Source: an uncultured Alphaproteobacteria bacterium
GTDB taxonomy: Bacteria > Pseudomonadota > Alphaproteobacteria > Rs-D84
NCBI GenBank assembly: GCA_947589625.1
Contig: CANQCM010000064.1
Span: 1-5,877 of the forward strand
DNA length: 5,877 nt
Direction of reading: 5' to 3'
Shown here: piece by piece, positions 1 through 4,680 of the stretch
Layout: the number at the start of each line of letters is the position of its first letter
How positions within the stretch are numbered: the first letter of the stretch is position 1
Notes under the pieces: model-generated
What the model was told of the DNA's origin: nothing
What the model saw: only the letters and a program-made list of their open reading frames with translations
The model's database searches: none
Made by a program: the position numbers and the translations under genes

Positions 1-392
1 CTGTCATGCGAATATCTTTCGTGAATAAATGATGCCACCGAAACATCTGCACCAGTATTTTTTACGGCATTGTATAACGATTCGTAAAATCGGGTGTTTA
101 TAATATCGTCTGCGTCCATGAAATGAATATAATCGCCACGCGCGATTGCAAGTGCTGAATTTCGCGCCACAGATGAGCCACTGTTTTTTTCCAGTTCAAT
201 AATACGCAAATTAAAATCTTGCCATTTTGACGCATAGTCTTTCACCACTTGTGCCGTATTATCTGTGGGCGCGTCCAGGGCAACCAAAACCTCTAGTTCA
301 CGCGATGGAAATGTCTGTGTGCGAATACAATCCAATGTTTGCGCGATATATTTTTCGCAATTGTATGCAGGTATAATGACTGATATTTTCAT
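1..392 (-). CDS. Family 2 glycosyltransferase, N-terminal part (cut by window edge)
   Basis: The gene reads from an ATG at 392-390 off the left edge, giving 130 complete codons and no stop. The protein begins MKISVIIPAYNCEKYI, the classic opening strand and nucleotide-binding loop of a GT-A fold, family 2 glycosyltransferase. LEVLVALDAPTDNT (residues 33-46) matches the second strand, where most relatives have VDDGSTD. SGSSVARNSAL (71-81) matches the usual G.S.ARN motif. FMDADD (91-96) is the metal- and nucleotide-sugar-binding DxD region. Such enzymes move a sugar from an activated donor onto a glycan, lipid or protein at the cytoplasmic face of the membrane, typically for surface polysaccharide. 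The specific substrate cannot be told. A good ribosome-binding site, AAGGAA (404-399), lies 6 bases upstream. No promoter is visible between the preceding terminator (412-436) and the gene, so expression probably needs read-through from the upstream RNA element. The family assignment is firm; the role is not. Confidence 0.9.
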   Translation of the reverse strand, partial: MKISVIIPAYNCEKYIAQTLDCIRTQTFPSRELEVLVALDAPTDNTAQVVKDYASKWQDFNLRIIELEKNSGSSVARNSALAIARGDYIHFMDADDIINTRFYESLYNAVKNTGADVSVASFIHERYSHD

Positions 393-411
393 AACTTGTT
401 CCTTAGTCTCG

Positions 412-436
412 TAAAAAACCACCAAGAAATGGTGGT
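412..436 (-). terminator. Intrinsic terminator just before the glycosyltransferase gene
   Basis: Read on the minus strand, ACCACCA (436-430) pairs perfectly with TGGTGGT (424-418) around a 5-base loop, and the stem runs into six T residues (418-413). The hairpin ends about 20 bases before the glycosyltransferase ATG. It would therefore either end the upstream small RNA or control entry into the gene. Confidence 0.85.
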
Positions 437-629
437 CGGGGTTTTAGAACAAGCATACAAGTAAAATGCCCTCGTACAGTTTTGGCGATGCCTTATGATG
501 TACGAAGCCCCGACCAAATATACAGTCGGAAAACGGCGCAAAATACGCCAACTGAATTACATGCGCAATTGCGCCGTACTTGTTTGCGGGATGTTCTAAG
601 TCCCCGAATCCACAATTCCCTGTGAATCC
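413..629 (-). ncRNA. Structured RNA or attenuator-type leader upstream of the glycosyltransferase gene
   Basis: The element starts near G629 if the promoter at 636-664 is used and ends at the terminator at 412-436. Helices visible by eye on the minus strand are: a 5' hairpin (629-621 with 614-606, including G-U pairs); P1 (GGGG 605-602 with 441-438, and 599-592 with 451-444, perfect); P2 (587-577 with 463-453, one A-A mismatch); and three hairpins enclosed by P2, namely P3 (576-570 with 540-534), P4 (529-524 with 515-510) and P5 (507-499 with 478-470). P1 to P5 form a closed four-way junction. No convincing protein is encoded; the open frame here starts inside the tRNA. The size and long closing stem would also suit a 6S-like RNA, and a second pairing (554-546 with 487-477) would give a more rod-like shape. 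I see no SRP, tmRNA or RNase P signature. That it is a structured RNA is likely; its class is unknown. Confidence 0.6.
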
Positions 630-635
630 AAGACA

Positions 636-664
636 AATATACACGATTGATTTTATAAAGTGAA
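636..664 (-). promoter_or_regulatory. Probable sigma-70-type promoter of the structured RNA
   Basis: On the minus strand, TTCACT (664-659, four of six consensus bases) and TATATT (641-636, five of six) are separated by exactly 17 bases. Transcription would start near G629, at the foot of the first hairpin of the RNA. The -35 box overlaps the T-run of the tRNA terminator, so the two units abut. Confidence 0.5.
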
Positions 665-688
665 TAAAAAAACCGCCCGATGGGCGGT
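663..688 (-). terminator. Intrinsic terminator of tRNA-Val
   Basis: On the minus strand, ACCGCCC (688-682) pairs perfectly with GGGCGGT (678-672) around a 3-base loop and is followed directly by a run of T (672-666). It lies 8 bases past the encoded CCA end of the tRNA and separates the tRNA unit from the RNA element downstream. Confidence 0.93.
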
Positions 689-696
689 ATAAATAT

Positions 697-773
697 TGGT
701 GGGTGTTAAGAGACTTGAACTCCTGACCCTCTGCGTGTAAAGCAGATGCTCTAGCCAACTGAGCTAAACACCC
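697..773 (-). tRNA. tRNA-Val, anticodon UAC, with encoded CCA
   Basis: The 77-base gene folds as a normal cloverleaf. The acceptor stem GGGTGTT pairs with AACACCC, followed by discriminator A and a genome-encoded CCA (699-697). The D arm is GCTC/GAGC. The anticodon stem TCTGC/GCAGA frames the loop TTTACAC, placing anticodon TAC at 739-737. A variable region of five bases (GGGTC) precedes the T stem AGGAG/CTCTT with the loop TTCAAGT. UAC reads GUA and, by wobble, other valine codons. The gene has its own promoter (786-814) and terminator (663-688), so it appears to be transcribed alone. Confidence 0.97.
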
Positions 774-785
774 ATTTGCGCATAG

Positions 786-814
786 ATAATATGCTATTTA
801 TTTTGCTTTGTCCA
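786..814 (-). promoter_or_regulatory. Promoter of tRNA-Val
   Basis: On the minus strand, TGGACA (814-809) and TATTAT (791-786) each match five of six sigma-70 consensus bases and are 17 bases apart. The start would fall near 779, giving a leader of about 6 bases before the mature tRNA 5' end at 773. The promoter fills the 46-base gap after the YbaB-like gene. Confidence 0.7.
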
Positions 815-819
815 GATTT

Positions 820-1119
820 TTATTCTGGCATTGGCATACCAGCGGTTGCATCACTCATAACACGGTCAATTATAACATCTGCCTTGGCTTTTGCGTCATT
901 TAATGCTGCCAAAACAGCCGCCGACACCCCATCTGGGCCGCGCGACATCAACGCGTCATCTATTTGCAACGACACAACATCATATTTGCCCGTCATATCA
1001 ACAATGCACGCGCCGTTTTCAGACAAGCCTTTGATATGCATTTGTGATAATTTTTCTTGGGCGGCACCAATTTTTGTCTGTAATTCAGACGCCTGTGCCA
1101 TTAGTGATTCCATATCCAT
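820..1119 (-). CDS. YbaB/EbfC family nucleoid-associated protein
   Basis: This encodes a 99-residue protein of the YbaB/EbfC family, small dimeric DNA-binding proteins that associate with the nucleoid. Visible family features are an N-terminal helix likely to be coiled (about residues 4-30, ESLMAQASELQTKIGAAQEK), the strand-forming middle with GACIVDMTGKYDVVSLQIDD (about 36-55), and a second long helix (about 65-88) rich in Ala, Asp and Lys. The length fits the family. The frame is open back to an ATG at 1152, but that codon lies in a stem-loop and has no ribosome-binding site. The ATG at 1119 sits 6 bases after AGGA, so I chose it; an ATG at 1113 is also possible. The family's usual neighbours are dnaX and recR. 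Here it follows pnp by 54 bases and precedes a tRNA, which is unusual. The C-terminus (MPMPE) is short and proline-containing. Confidence 0.88.
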   Translation of the reverse strand: MDMESLMAQASELQTKIGAAQEKLSQMHIKGLSENGACIVDMTGKYDVVSLQIDDALMSRGPDGVSAAVLAALNDAKAKADVIIDRVMSDATAGMPMPE

Positions 1120-1122
1120 TTT

Positions 1123-1130
1123 CCGTCCTT
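1123..1130 (-). promoter_or_regulatory. Ribosome-binding site that fixes the YbaB-like start
   Basis: AAGGACGG on the minus strand is a strong Shine-Dalgarno match just ahead of the ATG at 1119. It excludes the longer in-frame start at 1152, which lies upstream of it. Confidence 0.7.
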
Positions 1131-1141
1131 TTTTATTATAT

Positions 1142-1164
1142 TGGGGTGCCATACCGACACCCCA
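1142..1164 (-). other. Stem-loop between pnp and the YbaB-like gene
   Basis: TGGGGTG pairs perfectly with CACCCCA (7 base pairs, 9-base loop) starting 9 bases after the pnp stop codon. There is no T-run on either side, so it is not a canonical terminator. It may protect or define the 3' end of pnp mRNA, or attenuate read-through into the next gene. Its function is inferred from position only. Confidence 0.45.
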
Positions 1165-1173
1165 TTTACAACA

Positions 1174-3342
1174 TTATGCCTTGATTTCAGCACCTGTTTT
1201 TTGGTCAATGCCGACCATAGACATACGGGTTTTACCGCGTTTGTCTGCACCCATATAGCGAACAAAAACCTTGTCGCCTTCTTTGATTTTGGTGTCTTCA
1301 ATCTTGGCGATTCTTTCACCTGTGATTTCAGAAATATGAACCATAGATTCAAAACCGTTCAAGATTTTTACAAACAGACCGAAATTTTTGACCCCAGACA
1401 CAACGCCAGAATAAATGACGCCAATTTCTGGTTCTGCAACAATGTCTTTGATACGTTTGATTGCCTCGTCTGCATCTTCTTTACATGTTGCCAGAATCTT
1501 GACCGTGCCGTCATCTTCTAAATCAATTGTTGTGTTTGTTTCACGGGTCAGCGCTTGGATTACACTGCCACCTTTGCCGATAACATCACGAACATTGTCT
1601 GGATTGATTTTCATTGTGTACATTTGTGGCGCATATTGCGAAACCGCACTGCGTGGGGCTTTGATTGCTTTTTCAATCTTGCCTAAAATGTGCATACGGC
1701 CATCGCGTGCCTGTGCCAACGCGTGTTCCATAATTTCAAAAGTAATAGATGTGATTTTAATATCCATCTGCAGTGCAGTAATACCGTGATCAGTACCTGT
1801 TACTTTGAAATCCATATCGCCCAAGTGGTCTTCATCACCCAGAATATCTGTCAAAATGGCGTAATCATCGCCTTCTTTAATCAGACCCATTGCGATACCT
1901 GCCACAGGACGTTTTAATGGCACACCGCCGTCCATCATTGCCAATGTTGCGCCACATGTTGTCGCCATTGACGACGAACCATTTGATTCCAAAATATCAG
2001 ACACAACACGAATTACATAGTCAAATTCGCTGCGTGCTGGAACCATCGGGTGCAATGCGCGCCATGCCAAATTACCATGACCGATTTCACGACGCCCAGG
2101 CGATTTCAAACCTTTGGCTTCACCAACAGAATAGCCTGGGAAATTATAATTCAATATGAAATCTTTTTCTTCGGTACCGTCCAGTGATTCTATTGGCAAT
2201 GCGTCTTTGCCGCCGCCCAATGTCAATGAAACCAATGCCTGTGTTTCACCACGGGTAAATAATGCAGACCCGTGTGCGCGTGGCAACACACCTAATTCAA
2301 TTTCAATTGGGCGCACTGTTTTATTATCACGACCGTCAATACGCGGTTTGCCAGCCAAAATATTGCCACGCATGATACGCGCTGTCAGATTTTCAACAAT
2401 TTCATCTGCCCATGATTCTAATGTAGATGCGGCAGTTGATGTTTCTGGGAACAGTTCTGGAATACGTGCCTTGGCTGCGGCATGAATTTCGCCCAATGTT
2501 TCCAGACGATTTAATTTTTCTTTGATTTGTAATGCCGATTCTATTTGACCTGCAAAAGATTCAAAATCAGATTGCATTGCAACATATTCTGGCGACAATT
2601 CAGGCACAGCCCAACGTTCTTTGCCAGCTTTTTCAGTCAATTCGTTAATTGCGCGAATAACATCTTGTTGCGCGTCAAAACCGAATTTAACCGCGCCTAA
2701 TGTGGTTGCTTCGTCCAATTCGCCGATTTCAGATTCAACCATTAACACACCGTCTTTGGTTGCGGCAACGACCAAATCCATTTCAGATTCTTCGCACATT
2801 TTTTTAGACGGATTTAATATATATTTTCCGTCCATATACCCAACACGCGCGGCACCAATTGGGCCTTGGAAAGGAACACCAGACAATGCCAGCGCAGCAC
2901 TGGACGCAATCATCGCCAAAATATCAGGCTGGTTTTTCTTGTCATAAGAAAACACCTGCGCGATAATTTGAACTTTATTTTTGAATGTTTCAGGAAATAA
3001 CGGACGAATCGGGCGGTCAATCAAACGCGCGATTAATGTTTCGCCTGTTGACGCCTTGCCTTCACGGCGGTCACGCGACCCAGGAATACGACCTGCAGAC
3101 GCGAATTTTTCTTGGTAATCAACGGTCAGCGGAAAGAAATCTTGTCCTTCTACTGCTGTTTTTTCTGCGCATACTGTTGCCAGAACCATTGTTTCACCCA
3201 TCGTTGCCAAAACTGCACCATTTGCCTGTTTTGCCATACGACCTGTTTCCAGACGCAATGTTGTATCACCATACGGGATTTCAACAGCAACTGGATTATT
3301 CAAGACTTTTTTATCGTCTTTATTAAATAAACCAAATAACAT
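1174..3342 (-). CDS. pnp: Polyribonucleotide nucleotidyltransferase (PNPase)
   Basis: The 722-residue protein degrades RNA 3' to 5' using phosphate, releasing nucleoside diphosphates. It works in the cytoplasm as a trimer and in many bacteria as part of the RNA degradosome. All family domains are present: first RNase PH fold (about 15-150, with GAVLATMGET and RLIDRPIRPLFP), an all-helical linker (about 240-325), second RNase PH fold (about 335-550), KH domain with the GKGG loop (589-592), and S1 domain (about 637-710). The catalytic motif LGDEDHLGDMDF carries Asp505 and Asp511, matching E. coli Asp486 and Asp492. LFTRGETQAL (361-370) and SNGSSSMATTCGA (453-465) are also intact. The N-terminus carries roughly ten extra residues (MLFGLFNKDDKK) compared with E. 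coli. The start is supported by GGAG (3354-3351), 8 bases upstream. A terminator, a promoter and a long leader hairpin separate it from rpsO. Confidence 0.98.
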   Translation of the reverse strand: MLFGLFNKDDKKVLNNPVAVEIPYGDTTLRLETGRMAKQANGAVLATMGETMVLATVCAEKTAVEGQDFFPLTVDYQEKFASAGRIPGSRDRREGKASTGETLIARLIDRPIRPLFPETFKNKVQIIAQVFSYDKKNQPDILAMIASSAALALSGVPFQGPIGAARVGYMDGKYILNPSKKMCEESEMDLVVAATKDGVLMVESEIGELDEATTLGAVKFGFDAQQDVIRAINELTEKAGKERWAVPELSPEYVAMQSDFESFAGQIESALQIKEKLNRLETLGEIHAAAKARIPELFPETSTAASTLESWADEIVENLTARIMRGNILAGKPRIDGRDNKTVRPIEIELGVLPRAHGSALFTRGETQALVSLTLGGGKDALPIESLDGTEEKDFILNYNFPGYSVGEAKGLKSPGRREIGHGNLAWRALHPMVPARSEFDYVIRVVSDILESNGSSSMATTCGATLAMMDGGVPLKRPVAGIAMGLIKEGDDYAILTDILGDEDHLGDMDFKVTGTDHGITALQMDIKITSITFEIMEHALAQARDGRMHILGKIEKAIKAPRSAVSQYAPQMYTMKINPDNVRDVIGKGGSVIQALTRETNTTIDLEDDGTVKILATCKEDADEAIKRIKDIVAEPEIGVIYSGVVSGVKNFGLFVKILNGFESMVHISEITGERIAKIEDTKIKEGDKVFVRYMGADKRGKTRMSMVGIDQKTGAEIKA

Positions 3343-3374
3343 GTTTTTTTCTCCATTTTGTTAGTTATTTACAA

Positions 3375-3443
3375 TGCGAAGAAAAATCATTCGTTCTTGC
3401 ATTCTGTGCATCAAATGCAAAAATGAACAATTTCTCCTTCGCA
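3375..3443 (-). promoter_or_regulatory. Long leader hairpin of pnp mRNA, candidate RNase III and PNPase autoregulation site
   Basis: On the minus strand TGCGAAG (3443-3437) pairs perfectly with CTTCGCA (3381-3375). The helix continues through GAGAAAT against ATTTTTC with G-U pairs and one bulge, and an inner stem TTGCATT/AATGCAA closes the top. This makes an imperfect duplex of 69 bases at the predicted very 5' end of pnp mRNA. In E. coli a comparable pnp leader hairpin is cut by RNase III, after which PNPase destabilises its own message. The same control is inferred here from structure and position. Confidence 0.6.
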
Positions 3444-3450
3444 CCTGCCA

Positions 3451-3479
3451 AGTATAAAGCATATTTGTTTTATTGCAAA
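3451..3479 (-). promoter_or_regulatory. Probable promoter of pnp
   Basis: On the minus strand the -10 box TATACT (3456-3451) matches five of six consensus bases. A -35 of TTTGCA (3479-3474) with 17-base spacing, or TTGCAA (3478-3473) with 16, lies upstream; each matches four of six. The start would fall near 3446-3444, immediately before the leader hairpin. The location between the rpsO terminator and pnp matches the known second promoter of the E. coli rpsO-pnp region. Confidence 0.55.
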
Positions 3480-3490
3480 TATTAAATTAA

Positions 3491-3516
3491 ATAAAAACCC
3501 GTCATATTGACGGGCT
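3491..3516 (-). terminator. Intrinsic terminator after rpsO
   Basis: CCCGTCA and TGACGGG (7 perfect pairs, 3-base loop, 3498-3514) are flanked by T-runs on both strands: TTTTT then ATTT on the minus strand, and seven T on the plus strand. It starts 4 bases past the rpsO stop codon and ends the mutS-truB-rpsO unit. It could also stop plus-strand transcription, although no plus-strand gene is seen. Confidence 0.9.
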
Positions 3517-3520
3517 TTTT

Positions 3521-3793
3521 TTATTTACGCAGACCTAATTTTTTAATCAGTTCTTCGTATTCAGATACACTTCTTTTTTTGATGTACGCCAACAATTTTT
3601 TACGGCGATTTACCATCAATAACAGACCGCGTTTTGAATGTTCATCTTTGTGATTCGCCTTCATATGTTCGGTCAAATTGCGAATACGTTCGGTCAAAAC
3701 AGCAACTTGGGACGCTGCACTGCCGCCGTTGTCTTTATCTGATGTTTTATATGCCTGAATCAATTCAGACTTTTTTTCTTTTGTAACGGACAT
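3521..3793 (-). CDS. rpsO: Small ribosomal subunit protein uS15
   Basis: The 90-residue product is ribosomal protein S15, an early-binding protein of the 30S platform that contacts 16S rRNA helices 20-22 and forms an intersubunit bridge with 23S rRNA. Recognisable family sequence runs throughout: QVAVLTERIRNLTEHMKANH (29-48), the DEHSKRGLLLMVNRRKKLL block (50-68) and the C-terminal end LIKKLGLRK. The length is typical (the family is usually about 89). The segment GGSAAS before QVA differs from the more common TGSPEVQ. The start is an ATG with AGGA (3804-3801) 7 bases upstream. It lies 15 bases after truB, and a strong terminator follows. In E. coli S15 represses its own translation through a leader fold; I could not identify such a fold here. 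Confidence 0.97.
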   Translation of the reverse strand: MSVTKEKKSELIQAYKTSDKDNGGSAASQVAVLTERIRNLTEHMKANHKDEHSKRGLLLMVNRRKKLLAYIKKRSVSEYEELIKKLGLRK

Positions 3794-3808
3794 TATATTT
3801 TCCTTTTT

Positions 3809-4678
3809 TTATATTGTTCGTTTCGGTTGCAAAACACCGTTCTGCACATCGCCAATGCCGATAAATTCATCACCAACATATACGCGGCGCAACCCGTCAT
3901 CACAACCAACATTGATAAACCCACCATGCCGATATAACACAGCAAATTTATCAGCCAGATTCAGAACTGGAATGCCCCCCAGTCCTGTATCAATTGGTTT
4001 CAAGAATTCCTTGAAATCGCCACCATTATTAACCAGATTTTCCAGAAAATCAAGTTTTACCGCATTTTTTATTTCAAAACCGTTTGTCTTTATTCGCCGT
4101 ATCATATTCACTGTGGCATACGCGCCGCACGCATGCGCAATATCACGCGCAATTGCCCGAACATATGTGCCACGCGAACACACCACACGAAAATTATAAA
4201 CACCGTCTTGCACCGACAGCAATTCCAGCGCATATATATTTATTTGCCGTGGCGGAATATCTGGCACATCTCCCTTGCGCGCGATTTCGTACGCCCGTCG
4301 CCCGTTAATATGCACAGCACTGAATGCAGGCGGCGTTTGTAAAACAGAACCATGCATTGCCGATATAACGCGCTGAATATCTGAAACAGCTGGTATAACA
4401 TCATTACGGTTTATTTCTGTGCCTGTTATGTCCAGCGAATCGGTTTCAGCCCCAAAGACGCACGAAAACAAATATTCTTTTTCGGTGCTTTTATCTTCTA
4501 GGAAAGGAATCATTTTCGTTGCATGCCCCAGCGCAACTGGCAAAACGCCAGACGCCATCGGGTCCAGTGTGCCAATATGACCAAATTTTTTTACACCAAA
4601 TATTCGCGCAACGCGCGCGGCAGCACTGCGCGAAAATAAACCAGAATCTTTATCAAGAATAATCCAACCTGAATTCAA
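3809..4678 (-). CDS. truB: tRNA pseudouridine(55) synthase TruB
   Basis: The 289-residue enzyme converts uridine 55 in the T loop of tRNAs to pseudouridine. The catalytic motif GHIGTLDPMASG (residues 33-44) holds the nucleophile Asp39. Other family blocks are ATKMIPFL (53-60), TPPAFSAVHINGRRAYEIAR (115-134) and CSRGTYVRAIARDI (167-180). A small C-terminal domain (about 230-289, RRVYVGDEFIGIG) follows. Two usually conserved positions differ: the N-terminal block reads LDKDSG where relatives have DKPxG, and SAVHING has His where Lys is common. The start is TTG at 4678, 2 bases after the mutS stop. It was chosen because homology begins at once (NSGWIILDK) and no ATG is available. No Shine-Dalgarno sequence is visible, so translation is probably coupled to mutS. 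It commonly sits just before rpsO and pnp in proteobacteria, as here. Confidence 0.96.
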   Translation of the reverse strand: MNSGWIILDKDSGLFSRSAAARVARIFGVKKFGHIGTLDPMASGVLPVALGHATKMIPFLEDKSTEKEYLFSCVFGAETDSLDITGTEINRNDVIPAVSDIQRVISAMHGSVLQTPPAFSAVHINGRRAYEIARKGDVPDIPPRQINIYALELLSVQDGVYNFRVVCSRGTYVRAIARDIAHACGAYATVNMIRRIKTNGFEIKNAVKLDFLENLVNNGGDFKEFLKPIDTGLGGIPVLNLADKFAVLYRHGGFINVGCDDGLRRVYVGDEFIGIGDVQNGVLQPKRTI

Positions 4679-4680
4679 TT

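Noticed and set aside
563..574. Perfect 12-base palindrome GCGCAATTGCGC as an operator site
   Set aside because: It lies inside the structured RNA, where half of it is already used in helix P3. No second copy or promoter overlap supports a protein-binding site.
413..629. Assignment of the structured RNA to tmRNA, SRP RNA or RNase P RNA
   Set aside because: I see no tag-peptide reading frame or tRNA-like end of tmRNA, no SRP GGAA-loop domain, and no conserved RNase P core. The element is also too short for RNase P.
444..758. Minus-strand open frame of 104 codons across the tRNA and the structured RNA
   Set aside because: It starts inside tRNA-Val, runs through the tRNA terminator and a promoter, has no ribosome-binding site, and resembles no protein family I know.
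812..828. Small hairpin CCAGA/TCTGG over the YbaB-like stop codon
   Set aside because: The stem has only five pairs, the loop is AT-rich and no T-run follows in either direction, so it is not supported as a terminator.
776..1258. Plus-strand open frame of 160 codons
   Set aside because: It lies opposite the YbaB-like gene and the end of pnp, both clearly coding on the minus strand. It is a shadow frame, as are the other plus-strand frames opposite pnp, truB and mutS.
1101..1352. Minus-strand open frame of 83 codons overlapping the pnp end and the YbaB-like start
   Set aside because: It is in another frame of the well-supported pnp S1 domain and shows no family features.
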